From JBBQYD01 sp942493075 (GTDB lineage Bacteria; Verrucomicrobiota; Verrucomicrobiia; Limisphaerales; UBA8199): a stretch of 64,000 nt of DNA. Under the pieces are notes generated by a model. It worked only from the letters and a program-made list of their open reading frames with translations, was not told where the DNA came from and made no database searches. The stretch is taken from contig OW818681.1 of the NCBI GenBank assembly GCA_942493075.1, forward strand, positions 2,356,001-2,420,000, in the 5' to 3' direction. A program made the position numbers and the translations under genes. Below, one piece after another: positions 35,601-44,334 of this stretch (position 1 is the stretch's first letter; the number at the start of each line of letters is the position of its first letter).

Positions 35601-38600
35601 TCTCGTGCCCTTGGGTGATCCGACCGATGGAATGCTGACGGTTGGCATGACCAATCAGTGGAATTTCTACATGATCACGAACGAGATGGCATACACCAAT
35701 GCGGTGTTTGCCACCTTCTTCCCGCCGACACTTTCCATTCCGCGCATGGGTGTAAACGAGGAGTTTATAGATAACGCCACCCGGGTTGAAGCCGATCTGG
35801 ATATGTATGTCTCCACGAACGCCTCGATCACGAATCTGGCACCGCAAGCCTTGCAGAATGCGTTCCGGTCTGTCAGCCGCCAGGGCACCGAGACATTCGT
35901 GCTAACCAACGCAACGGATTATGGAAATGTATTTTACATTGCTGTAAAGTGCGAATCGCAACAGGGCTCGGAGTATGGGTTTTTGGGAGCTTTTAGCCTG
36001 CTGCCCTTCAGCGAGAACGGGGTCCTGAATACATTCCCCAACCCGATCGCGATCCCAGATGGCACGCCGGCGCTTCCCGGCGTTGCTCAGATATTCGGGA
36101 TACAACCCGAGTCTTACCTGGTCAGAAGAGTCGTGGTCACGAACACGCTAACTCATGAGATGATGGGTGATTTGATGGGCAACTTGAACCATAACCGCGA
36201 TCAGGTTTGGCTCAATAACCATGCCCCAGCTAGCGCGGTTACCAATTGGTCGTTTATTTATGACGACACCGGGGAAGAGGACAATTCTCTGCACACTGAC
36301 GGCCCGGGAAGCCTGACCGATTTTGGTGGAGGCAACAGTGCAGGGCAGTGGATCTTCACGATGCTCGATTCGGCAATTACCCAGATCGGCACGAACGAGT
36401 TGCTGCAAATCTATGTGGAGGAACAGCCCTCTATTGAAGGGGGCATTCCCAGAACAATCAGTCAAGGTAACTGCATCACTGAGTACGTCTATGTCCCCGA
36501 TTTTGCTACAAACTTGACTATCACGATCAACCTTGAACAAGGCGATGGCCCGTTAAGGGTTGAATTCTGCCGAGAAGGGGATACGTCGTGTAACACGTTA
36601 ACCATCGAGGGGCCCCCGCCTAGTTCCGGAACCTTGTCGTTGAACGCATCCAGCAATCCGCCTTTGAACCCGGGCCTTTACCGGCTCAATATTTGCAATG
36701 ACGGGGGCAATCCCGCCGAGATCTTCATTACCGGCGAGTTTACGTATGATTACACCGGCATTCGATTGACACCCTTTACCAGTCAGGCGTCGGTGCCGAT
36801 CACGGATGATGCAGTGACTTTCTCCACCATCCATGTGCCGGAGGATAACCGGTTGATTTCAGTGGAGGTTGGGTTGCGTGTTGATCATCCGCGAGTTTCC
36901 GACCTGGTGTTTCATCTGACCAGTCCAAGCGGCACACGCGTGCTGCTTTCTGAGAATCGTGGCGGGTTAACCCCATCCGGCATGGGAACTGATAGTGCAG
37001 TTACCACGATACCCGGGGGACCGTTCGAAGGGACACGTGGCCCCACGGCCCTGGGGTATACGAACGTGATCACGACGGGCCCGAATGGCACATTGAACAT
37101 CACATGGGGTCTTACGAACGCTCAAATGCAGGTGTTCTATGAGAACACGGACACGGCGCTTTGGAATAGCGGGCCAAGAGACCAGGAAACCGGCACCGTC
37201 GACCTCTTTCCCAACGGCTTAGCGCAGGAAGTGACCATCGTGATAACACGCGCAACCGACGCGAACTGGGGTTGGGGTTACACGGTTGCCAATAGCTTTT
37301 CGCAAACCAACTACACCGTCTTCACAGACGATACGAATAAGTTCACGTTTGGTACGAATACGATGCTTCTGACCCCGATCAAGTTTGTGACACCGCCGTA
37401 TACGATCGCGAACTATCCGGGAGAAAACCTCCTGTATACGAACGGCATCTTCTACATGCCCGAAGACACTCTCGATCTTTTCGAGACGGAGAACGCGTTA
37501 GGAGATTGGAAGTTGGAAGTGTGGGACAATCGGGCAGGAGCAACGAATCCATCGCCGAGTCTCGTCTCATGGCAGCTTCGGTTCCGATTCGAAAACCAGG
37601 TGCCGCGCCCCATCGTAATAGCTCCTGCTGTAACCGTCACAAACGTGGTGCCAGCGGGGAAGATGACAACGTTCATTGTGGACGTGCCCTGGTGGGCTCA
37701 ATACGCGACAAACACTGTGGTCCGTTGGGATGTGCCCTTGGAAATCTGGCACAATCCCAACCAGCCACCGGTGGGAGATGCTGGTATGGATACCCAATTG
37801 ACTCTGAACGGTTCGGTTGTGGAGCTTTCCACCACTGGCATACCGCCTCTGGAGCCGGGTCAGCGTTATTACATTGGGTTTAAAAATACTGGCGATACAC
37901 CTGCGGCGTTAGAGTTCCGGGTGGAGTTCGACACGACACAACTCCTGAGTGACACCCCAATCTTTGATACCCTGACTCAGCCTACAGCTCGTTATTTCCA
38001 TTACGACGTGAGCGATGAGCTGACGGCGGTCACGTTTAGGCTTTATAACCTGAGCACCAACGCCAACCTCGTGATCAGCAAACGGGCCTATCCCGATGAG
38101 AATGTCTTTCAGTATCATGGCATCAACCCGGGCACCAATGACGAAAGCGTCATTATCAGGACAAATTCTCAACCGGTGCCATTAACACCCGGACGCTGGT
38201 ATATTGGAGTTATCGGCCAAGTGACTGGCCCCATCCCATACACGCTTGAGGCGGTGCCTTACAAAGACCCTATTCCACCCATTACCAAGCTGGAGAACAA
38301 CACGCCTATCACCGCGACGAACAACGTGGTGGATGGGACGAACGATTACTACTACTTTGTGATAGAACCCGGGTCCGTGGAGGCTGATTTCCAGCTCGAT
38401 GGAGACTCGCAAGAGTTGGAGCTGGTCCTGCGTAAAGGGTTAGCGCCGCCTGATATGGTATCCGGATTCGATTACAGAAGCTCCCAGCAGGGAGGGGATG
38501 ATCTACTGGTGGTCAAGGATACGGACACGCCTCCACTCACCCCCGGAGAATGGTATGTCACCGTTGTCAATCTCTCCGGCGTGAAAGCCAATTACACGAT

Positions 38601-39090
38601 CACAGCCAACCAGTTCTCCAGCTATCAGGCTCCTCCGACGAACATTGTGGTGTTTCCGCCGGTGATAACGCCGGCGAGCATCTGCCTGAGTTGGTCGTCT
38701 GTCCCGGGACAATCCTACTACGTCCAGGGTTTAACCGATCTGGGAAGTACGAACTGGACGGTTGTGTCGCCGACGATTAATGCAGTGACGGACGTCACGT
38801 CGCACTGCATCGCGCGGCCGACCCCTTACATGTTCTTCCGAGTGCGAGAGGGAGTGGCTCCCGCGCAGGGGCCTACTATCGGGAAAGCTGAGCTAACCCC
38901 GAGCGGCGGCTTTACTCTACAGTGGACGGCGCCCTCAAGTGCGCAGTTCAAGGTGGAGTGGACTGCCGGGATAGGCAGTGGGCCATGGACAGCGTTCACA
39001 AACGTGATCAGTTCAACGACCGGGCAGTTCTCGTTTACCGACGATGCTCCGATTGCCCCCCGGTTTTATCGGCTCCAACAATTGCCATGA
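32608..39090 (+). CDS. Giant secreted S8 subtilase with P-domain and PPC-like domains
   Basis: The 2160-residue product has a signal peptide (residues 1-22), an inhibitory pro-region (about 90-290) and a subtilase domain (about 310-745) with Asp318 in GVNDTGVD, His346 in HGTHVAG and Ser719 in GTSMSAAQ. About 370 residues separate His and Ser, an expanded loop region. Beyond it lie beta domains: a proprotein convertase P-type domain (about 1400-1655: LRVDHPRVSDLVFHLTSPSG, GDWKLEVWDNRAG) and two pre-peptidase C-like modules near 1805-1875 and 1910-1990, each ending in LTPG-WY. The close is FYRLQQLP. It starts 75 bp after the pseudopilin cassette and is possibly a substrate of that system (inference). 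Confidence 0.9.
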   Translation: MRRRLLLGLLVSVTCFIAVWWFRGEKGRIEPRQDQEIAKVSTVAKPSLTGRAGPNNRSDAKPFRLLSEPGNLNSMAAKPEPPKDPRLAYRISNTPQSLRDLLRNDSAILLENALIDTSTGEQLPIPGHLRAGNEPGSYIVQANQAIDATFRQRVTQAGAEIVAYIPNNALLVKASSGTARTLSGQPDMQAVVAFEPYFKLKSSLLKAAVEQIPLPEDAALNVLLFPQTRDAAVAELEALGDVIHEERSPFGTIVRVRPAGNSLVAIAQMQAVQGIELARKRVSANDISRDTLEVSADTVVVDNYLGLSGSNVLVGVNDTGVDTNHPDLVARVLADTVISGVDSNGHGTHVAGIIAGDGSESATATNAIGSVLPPVKGQFRGKAPGSKIYAMNANLESGPASDVYLQEQTRKTNAFISNNSWHYYDSAEYDLAAASYDAAVRDALPGVRGSQPLLFVFSSGNRGAGDDEGLGGNPDSIDSPGTAKNVITVGATEQYRNVTNITLKNCKTVIDGTNVTIVCETNTPWAGTTDHSNRIASFSSRGNVGVGIEGDAGRFKPDVVAPGTFIISTRTTTWDERDYYNPTNYHYNFREEQSVVAGDLNPYGTLIPDNAVQVEWLVTPSARNPGITNIPIYVRQPEPPTLDAYDFIRTNYVSMPPDHELAPKDAPWYYGVANPYEQEFLYNVSEVITTTNDEGNYFEVLSNMNNQLGPYYRYESGTSMSAAQVSGTLALMQEYFEMRLKVTNSPALMKALLINGARSVGDLYNLQVASTMNFQGWGQVNLTNSLQPSVSNRNATASSMLVFDQGETNALSTGGAHTRKIKVAYKAITTPLRFTLVWTDPPGNPLASTKLVNNLDLVVTNLDTGDVFYGNDIWPDNDFNVAWDTNTIPVVDVVNNVENVYLPPNLGTNYSVTVVGRRVNVNAVPTHTNDVVQDYVLVISSGNGDFADALTLQPPETPGFTTTPNVIVISNSFGADDVTGGALYQQRIGGNTPLLGMNLVPLGDPTDGMLTVGMTNQWNFYMITNEMAYTNAVFATFFPPTLSIPRMGVNEEFIDNATRVEADLDMYVSTNASITNLAPQALQNAFRSVSRQGTETFVLTNATDYGNVFYIAVKCESQQGSEYGFLGAFSLLPFSENGVLNTFPNPIAIPDGTPALPGVAQIFGIQPESYLVRRVVVTNTLTHEMMGDLMGNLNHNRDQVWLNNHAPASAVTNWSFIYDDTGEEDNSLHTDGPGSLTDFGGGNSAGQWIFTMLDSAITQIGTNELLQIYVEEQPSIEGGIPRTISQGNCITEYVYVPDFATNLTITINLEQGDGPLRVEFCREGDTSCNTLTIEGPPPSSGTLSLNASSNPPLNPGLYRLNICNDGGNPAEIFITGEFTYDYTGIRLTPFTSQASVPITDDAVTFSTIHVPEDNRLISVEVGLRVDHPRVSDLVFHLTSPSGTRVLLSENRGGLTPSGMGTDSAVTTIPGGPFEGTRGPTALGYTNVITTGPNGTLNITWGLTNAQMQVFYENTDTALWNSGPRDQETGTVDLFPNGLAQEVTIVITRATDANWGWGYTVANSFSQTNYTVFTDDTNKFTFGTNTMLLTPIKFVTPPYTIANYPGENLLYTNGIFYMPEDTLDLFETENALGDWKLEVWDNRAGATNPSPSLVSWQLRFRFENQVPRPIVIAPAVTVTNVVPAGKMTTFIVDVPWWAQYATNTVVRWDVPLEIWHNPNQPPVGDAGMDTQLTLNGSVVELSTTGIPPLEPGQRYYIGFKNTGDTPAALEFRVEFDTTQLLSDTPIFDTLTQPTARYFHYDVSDELTAVTFRLYNLSTNANLVISKRAYPDENVFQYHGINPGTNDESVIIRTNSQPVPLTPGRWYIGVIGQVTGPIPYTLEAVPYKDPIPPITKLENNTPITATNNVVDGTNDYYYFVIEPGSVEADFQLDGDSQELELVLRKGLAPPDMVSGFDYRSSQQGGDDLLVVKDTDTPPLTPGEWYVTVVNLSGVKANYTITANQFSSYQAPPTNIVVFPPVITPASICLSWSSVPGQSYYVQGLTDLGSTNWTVVSPTINAVTDVTSHCIARPTPYMFFRVREGVAPAQGPTIGKAELTPSGGFTLQWTAPSSAQFKVEWTAGIGSGPWTAFTNVISSTTGQFSFTDDAPIAPRFYRLQQLP

Positions 39091-39254
39091 ACACGCGAGG
39101 GCTGTTGTCCGTCTAAGTAATGAGTTCAGCCGGGTTTCGTAGGTGCGATGGGCTTGTCCCTGGTATGGGTTGCGCAAATTGGGGCGAGGCCTGCACGCGT
39201 CCACGGCTGGCTTGTACCGATCACAGGGTGGTGACCGGCTGAAGAGATCCTTTG

Positions 39255-41756
39255 ATGCAGCGTGCGTCCTCATACTGCCGGTTTACGGCACGCGCAACTT
39301 GCGAGCAGCCCGCCGCTCGGAAGCTGGCGGCTCTCTGTCTGGGCCTGTTTCTTCTTTTCCAGCAGTTTGTTCAGGCAGCGACGGTTTCAATTCCCACAGC
39401 GACCCAACATTCGGAAGCGCTTTCAATTTCTGTTGCAGCCACCAATCTCACTCTGCAATTCGTGCTAGAGCAGGGGACCGGTCCATTGCTGGTGACCCTG
39501 TGCCGCACTGGAGATGCCGCTTGCCATAACTTGCGGGTCACCGACCCCAGCCAGAGCTATGAGCTCATTGTGGATGAAGGTGGCAATCCTCCGATAAATC
39601 CAGGCAGCTATACGTTGCGAATTGTCAACGAAGGGCCGGACACAGCGGATGTTCAGATCCAGACCACAGTGTTGGAACATCCCTTCGGACCAGTGCCCAG
39701 GACCTGGGAAAACCGGTGGCCATTGAGCATTCCTGAGCTTGGAACCGCAGCTTCCATTATCCATGTTCCGCAATCAGGGAGTTTGCTTTCGGTAGAGGCC
39801 GGGTTGCGGGTGGCCCATCCGCGTATCGCGGATTTGAAACTACACCTGATCAGTCCTCAAGGAACAAGAGCCCTCATGGCGGCCAATCGAGGCGGGGCAA
39901 GCACTGAAGGCATGGGGCGGGATAATCTGTTTACGAACACAGTGCCTGTTTCCGCCGAGGGTGGCCCTTCGGTCTATACCAATGAAATCAACACAGGGTT
40001 GCTTACGGGCTACGTGCACATTGACTGGGCCTTCTACAGTCTGCCGGACCGGATGGTGGTTTATCAGGGCGACAAAATACTCATGGATACAGGGGACGTA
40101 TCATGGGGCGGCAGCACCAACCTGGCTTTTGGCCCAGGCAACACCACGCTGATCACGCTGGTCATGAATCCGGGTGACAACCCGGAACCGGACACCGCGT
40201 GGGACTATACCGTGACGTACAGCAGGGCGGAATATGTGTACGCGGTGTTCACACAGGATATCAGCAAGACCTTGACACCTATTGCTTCCGCTCCGCCGCC
40301 CTTTACAAATGCAACTTACATCGGCTCTGATCCAGGCTATGCGGAAGGCATCTTCTATCTGCCTGAAGGGGATCTGAACCTCATGGCAGGAGAGGATATT
40401 GCAGGAGCGTGGCAGTTGGAGATCGAAGACACACAAGCCGGGGGCAACACTTCAGCGCCCGTTTTGCTGGGATGGGAGTTGCGATTGATATCCGAAAATT
40501 CCGCATACGGTCCAGCGCTGTTAACGCCGGGCGTTGCCATAACGAACACGGTTGCGCCGGGAAAGATGCTGCATTATCAGGTCAATCCTCCGGCATGGGT
40601 GGCGGCGATGACGAATAGGTTGTCTGGCGCGGATGGCAACCTGAGACTCTGGCATAATCCCAGCCAGCCTCCTTCTGGCACCAATCAAGGGGACACGTTG
40701 CTTTTATCGGGAGTGCGAGCCGGCACCAACGTACTCACGACAGACGGGGTGCCAGCCCTGGTTCCGGGCAGCGACTATTTCCTTGGGATACAGAACACGA
40801 ACAGTGAGCCGGTGACGTTCAGCTTGCAGACCGATCTTTCGGTGCCAATGCTGACGAATAACGCTGCCGTTGCCAGTGTGTTAGGCGCCGCCTCAGTCGC
40901 CTATTTTTCCTATGACGTCCTTCCTGAGGAAACGGTGGTCAAGTTCGAGTTGTCAGGCCTGAGCACCAACGTGGACCTGGTGGTCGGCCCTGAGCCCTTT
41001 CCCACTCTTTCGGCGTATGCCTGCGGCAGCTTCAACCCGGGCACCAATGACGAGGAAGTGATCGTTACGCGCAATTCGGAGCCCAATCCGCTGCAAACTG
41101 GCAGGTGGTACGTGGGAATCATTGGGCCTCCCGACTCCGCCTATACTTTGAAGGCGACAGGATACACCAATGCGCTTCCCCAAATCGTCACCTTGTACAA
41201 TGCGATGCCCGTGGCTGGTACCAACAACCCAGCGGAGGAGGGAACAAACGGTTACTATCGCTTTGTGGTAAGCACCAATTCGCTACGGCTTGAATTTGAA
41301 GTAACCGGGGCCTCGTCTGATGTGGCCCTGGTCGTTCGAAAAGGATGGCCCCCCCCGCGATTGCTCTCTCACGATTACGCGAGCAATAACTCAGGTACGA
41401 ATGATGAGCATATTCTTGTTTTGGACAGCTCGTCCCCGGTTCCCCTAAACGCCGGCGAGTGGTACATCACGGTCATTAATATGTCTCAAGCCGAGCTTTC
41501 CTACACGATCCAGGCGAGGGAGTGGTCTGCCCGTGGGACAAGCATCCTCGTTTTTCCCCCAGTGGTTGAAGACGGCAGTGTGTCTCTGACCTGGACATCC
41601 CTGCCGGGCAGGACCTACACGCTCGAAGGATTAACGGATTTGGCTGAGACCAATTGGACGGCGATCTCACCGCCTGTTGAAGCGAGCGATTATACCACAA
41701 CCGAGTATCTGGGGGCTCCGACCCCTTACCAGTTCTTTCGCGTCCGGAAGGATTGA
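39255..41756 (+). CDS. Secreted P-domain/PPC protein, protease-less paralogue of upstream subtilase C-terminus
   Basis: It is 833 residues from ATG 39255 (a TTG lies one codon upstream). A signal peptide (LAALCLGLFLLFQQFVQAA, about 26-44) leads straight into LQFVLEQGTGPLLVTLCRTGDAAC, matching LEQGDGPLRVEFCREGDTSC in the subtilase around residue 1310. The P-domain follows (LRVAHPRIADLKLHLISPQG, GAWQLEIEDTQAGG), then two PPC-like modules and FFRVRKD. No Asp-His-Ser triad is present. It looks like a duplicate of the C-terminal half with its own signal peptide, perhaps a carbohydrate- or surface-binding module. Confidence 0.82.
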   Translation: MQRASSYCRFTARATCEQPAARKLAALCLGLFLLFQQFVQAATVSIPTATQHSEALSISVAATNLTLQFVLEQGTGPLLVTLCRTGDAACHNLRVTDPSQSYELIVDEGGNPPINPGSYTLRIVNEGPDTADVQIQTTVLEHPFGPVPRTWENRWPLSIPELGTAASIIHVPQSGSLLSVEAGLRVAHPRIADLKLHLISPQGTRALMAANRGGASTEGMGRDNLFTNTVPVSAEGGPSVYTNEINTGLLTGYVHIDWAFYSLPDRMVVYQGDKILMDTGDVSWGGSTNLAFGPGNTTLITLVMNPGDNPEPDTAWDYTVTYSRAEYVYAVFTQDISKTLTPIASAPPPFTNATYIGSDPGYAEGIFYLPEGDLNLMAGEDIAGAWQLEIEDTQAGGNTSAPVLLGWELRLISENSAYGPALLTPGVAITNTVAPGKMLHYQVNPPAWVAAMTNRLSGADGNLRLWHNPSQPPSGTNQGDTLLLSGVRAGTNVLTTDGVPALVPGSDYFLGIQNTNSEPVTFSLQTDLSVPMLTNNAAVASVLGAASVAYFSYDVLPEETVVKFELSGLSTNVDLVVGPEPFPTLSAYACGSFNPGTNDEEVIVTRNSEPNPLQTGRWYVGIIGPPDSAYTLKATGYTNALPQIVTLYNAMPVAGTNNPAEEGTNGYYRFVVSTNSLRLEFEVTGASSDVALVVRKGWPPPRLLSHDYASNNSGTNDEHILVLDSSSPVPLNAGEWYITVINMSQAELSYTIQAREWSARGTSILVFPPVVEDGSVSLTWTSLPGRTYTLEGLTDLAETNWTAISPPVEASDYTTTEYLGAPTPYQFFRVRKD

Positions 41757-41757
41757 A

Positions 41758-41799
41758 GAATTAGGAATTGAGAATTAGGAATTGAGAATTAGGAATTTA
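41758..41799. repeat. 14-bp tandem repeat
   Basis: Three tandem units of GAATTAGGAATTGA, the last one imperfect, begin two bases after the stop of the P-domain protein. Such AATT-rich short repeats recur at 63861-63892. Confidence 0.85.
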
Positions 41800-41876
41800 G
41801 AAACGCCCAAACATCAGGCGATGGACGTGGCAATTTCGTACTGTTGGTAACCTCAAGGCCTAAAATAGAAAAGCTC

Positions 41877-41923
41877 CTGGTGGTTCTGGTTTGCGCCTCA
41901 AAGGCGCAAACCAGAACCACCAG
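41877..41923 (-). terminator. 22-bp perfect hairpin, probable terminator
   Basis: Arms 41877-41898 and 41902-41923 are perfectly complementary with a 3-nt loop. On the minus strand the stem is followed by AGCTTTTCTATTTT, so it could terminate the aminotransferase transcript, whose stop is about 180 bp upstream. Confidence 0.6.
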
Positions 41924-42102
41924 AAATGACATTAAATGGAACGCGCGGTTACCTACAGTACGGATTCCTGTTCGGGCGGCATTCCTGCAATCGGATGGCC
42001 GCGCCCGGAAGGAAGCTTAATGAGCTTCTCCAACTGGCAAATTTGGATCAGGACTTGTCCGCGAGACACCTCGACATCTCTTTCCTTTATGGTTTTAGCG
42101 GA

Positions 42103-43479
42103 CTACGCCTTTTTCAGCTTCGCGGCATTCTTATGGATCTTCTCGACCGCCAGCGCGACATCATCCATATCGGACTTGGAGCCGAGCAGCATGCCGGTTG
42201 TGCTGAGCCAGACTGAGGTGTCGAATGTCTTCAACAGCCCCGGGCATTCATTTTTGGCTTTGTAAGCTTCCCAATCGAGCTCCTGGCTTGAGTAGAATTT
42301 CTTGTACACTTCAGATTTAAACATTTCGTGAATGAATTCCTGAGTGTAGATCGGGTATTTAGGGTACCCGGTGCTGGCTGGAACACCTTCAGCCGAGAGA
42401 GCTTTTAGAAAATCCGTTCGGGAAAGGCCGCCAAACTCCGCTTCATTATAAATGAACGGATACATGTAGTAGGAAAGGCGGGTGACATTCGGATAGGGTT
42501 TAACCGGAGTGATGCCTGGGATGGCCGCCAGTTTTGGGGTGAGATACGCCGCGTTTTCGTTGCGGATGCGCGTTTGGTCGTCCAGCTTGCGAAGCTGGCA
42601 CAACCCAATCGCCGCCTGGTATTCCGCCATGCGGATTTTATTGCCGAGCCTGTAAGCCGCAATGTTGTCGAACGAGCCCGGCAGGATGTTGGTTTTGTAT
42701 CCGTAATTGTGATAGGAATAGAGCTTATCGTATAGATCCGCATCATCCGTGATAATAGCGCCGCCTTCGCCGATGGGCATGACCTTGGAGGTTTGAAAGC
42801 TGAAACAACCGGTGGTGCCGAAGGTGCCCAGGTTCTTACCACTAATGGCGGACATGTGGGCCTGGCAAACATCCTCGACCACCTGCAGTTTGTGCTTTTT
42901 CGCAATCTCCATGATGCGCTCCATATCGGATGCGTACCCGCAGATGTGGACCGGCAGAATGGCTTTGGTGCGTGGAGTGATTTTCGCCTCCAGACTGGCT
43001 GGGTCCATTTGGTAGGTCAGCGGATCGATATCGGCGAAGACCGGCATGGCGCCTTTATAGAGCACACCCAGCAGGCTGGCGCTGAATGTGTAGGGAGCGC
43101 AGATGACCTCATCTCCGGGATTCAGGTCCATCACCATGAACGAGGCGCTGAGTGCGTTGGTGCCGTTGACCACTGCGAGGCAATACTTAGCCCCCATCTT
43201 CTCGGCCCACTTTTCTTCGAACTCCTTTACGAGCTTGCCGCGCGACCATGTGGTGCCATGCAGGACCTTTGTCACCTCTCCATCATTGGCCGGGTCCCAG
43301 GCCGGCCACGTTGGCCATGCTTTGGCGTGGGCCTTTGCCCCGCCGAGGGAGACTGGCTTTGAGGCGTCCGCACTGAGTTCTGCCAGGAGAGATCCGGCGG
43401 TGCCGGCGGCCAGCACAGCCGTGCCACTGGCGACAGAACTGCGTTTGAGAAATTCACGACGGGAGATGCTTGTATGCAT
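42103..43479 (-). CDS. Tat-exported DegT/DnrJ/EryC1/StrS-type aminotransferase
   Basis: It is 458 residues from ATG 43479, chosen because it gives a clean twin-arginine signal (SRREFLKRSS plus an Ala/Gly hydrophobic run, residues 6-35); the frame is open further upstream without a signal. The body is a fold-type I PLP enzyme of the sugar aminotransferase family, with VNGTNAL, PGDEVICAPYTFSAS, VEDVCQAH (Asp203) and SFQTSKVMPIGEGG with Lys232 as the Schiff-base lysine. These enzymes normally aminate nucleotide-linked keto sugars in the cytoplasm, so export is unusual. Catalytic residues look intact. A folded PLP enzyme would need Tat. Confidence 0.85.
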   Translation of the reverse strand: MHTSISRREFLKRSSVASGTAVLAAGTAGSLLAELSADASKPVSLGGAKAHAKAWPTWPAWDPANDGEVTKVLHGTTWSRGKLVKEFEEKWAEKMGAKYCLAVVNGTNALSASFMVMDLNPGDEVICAPYTFSASLLGVLYKGAMPVFADIDPLTYQMDPASLEAKITPRTKAILPVHICGYASDMERIMEIAKKHKLQVVEDVCQAHMSAISGKNLGTFGTTGCFSFQTSKVMPIGEGGAIITDDADLYDKLYSYHNYGYKTNILPGSFDNIAAYRLGNKIRMAEYQAAIGLCQLRKLDDQTRIRNENAAYLTPKLAAIPGITPVKPYPNVTRLSYYMYPFIYNEAEFGGLSRTDFLKALSAEGVPASTGYPKYPIYTQEFIHEMFKSEVYKKFYSSQELDWEAYKAKNECPGLLKTFDTSVWLSTTGMLLGSKSDMDDVALAVEKIHKNAAKLKKA

Positions 43480-43632
43480 AAATAACGATTCAGTTTCGTT
43501 GTAGGTGCCCCGGTGGCTTATGTGATCTTCGTACTTTTTAACGCCTGCGCCCCGTTTTAGCAATCTTAAGCACCGGAACTTTCTTCGCAGATCAATTGTC
43601 AATCGTCAGAGCCTTTGGTTTAATGGGGGCGG

Positions 43633-44295
43633 ATGAGCAAGCGAAACGCGCAAATCAAGCGCAACACGAAAGAGACCCGGATCACTCTCAAGCTGCGGAT
43701 CGATGGCCAAGGCAAGGCGAGTATTCGCACCGGCATTCCCTTTTTTGACCATATGCTGACGCTTTTTGCCAAGCACGCCGTGGTGGACCTGGATCTCAAG
43801 TGCAAAGGGGATCTGGAAGTGGATGCTCATCATACCGTTGAAGACTGTGGTATCGCGCTGGGGCAAGCCTTTGTGCAAGCTTTGGGTGATAAGAAGGGCA
43901 TTCGCCGGTATGGCACCGGGTTTGACCCTCGCAATCCGCTAACCGGCGAGGCCTATGTGCCAATGGATGAATGCCTGGCCCGGTGCGTGATCGACTTTAG
44001 CGGGCGTCCGTACCTGGTGTGGCGGGGCATGGATAACTACGATTTTAAGGCGATCAGCGCGAAGGAGAAGAGGCAAGACATGTCGAGCGCTTTCCGATTC
44101 GGGTTGGCGCGCGAGTTTTTTCAGGGATTTACGAACGAGGCACGGTGTAATTTGCATCTGGAATTGCTGTATGGCACTGAACCTCATCATGTTATAGAAG
44201 GTTTGTTTAAAGCTTTCGCCAAAGCGGTTGATTTTGCCTGCGAACAAGATCCGCGGATTGCCGGGCAGTTACCCTCCACGAAAGGGAAATTGTAA
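43633..44295 (+). CDS. hisB: Imidazoleglycerol-phosphate dehydratase
   Basis: The 220-residue protein catalyses the sixth histidine-biosynthesis step. Metal-binding motifs are visible: FFDHML (about 37-42), DAHHTVEDCGIALG (about 64-77), and the second-half LHLELLYGTEPHHVIEGLFKA. An insertion of about ten residues (GFDPRNPLTGEAYV) precedes PMDECLARC; ordinary HisB reads more directly there. No other his gene is nearby, so the pathway is dispersed. Confidence 0.95.
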   Translation: MSKRNAQIKRNTKETRITLKLRIDGQGKASIRTGIPFFDHMLTLFAKHAVVDLDLKCKGDLEVDAHHTVEDCGIALGQAFVQALGDKKGIRRYGTGFDPRNPLTGEAYVPMDECLARCVIDFSGRPYLVWRGMDNYDFKAISAKEKRQDMSSAFRFGLAREFFQGFTNEARCNLHLELLYGTEPHHVIEGLFKAFAKAVDFACEQDPRIAGQLPSTKGKL

Positions 44296-44334
44296 ACTGA
44301 GTTGAATAGCAGCACCTTGGGCTGCGTCGAACCG

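Larger units (their letters stand above)
41757..42102. other. Intergenic region between convergent genes
   Basis: About 346 bp holding the tandem repeat and the long hairpin listed separately; I see no gene. An open frame on the plus strand (41926-42265) overlaps the aminotransferase antisense and is not credible. Confidence 0.6.

Noticed and set aside
41758..41799. Tandem repeat considered as a CRISPR remnant
   Set aside because: Units are contiguous with no spacers, AT-rich and not palindromic, and there are no cas genes.
43633..44295. Extra loop in HisB as a sign of fusion or frameshift
   Set aside because: The frame and all catalytic motifs continue normally, so it is a simple loop insertion.
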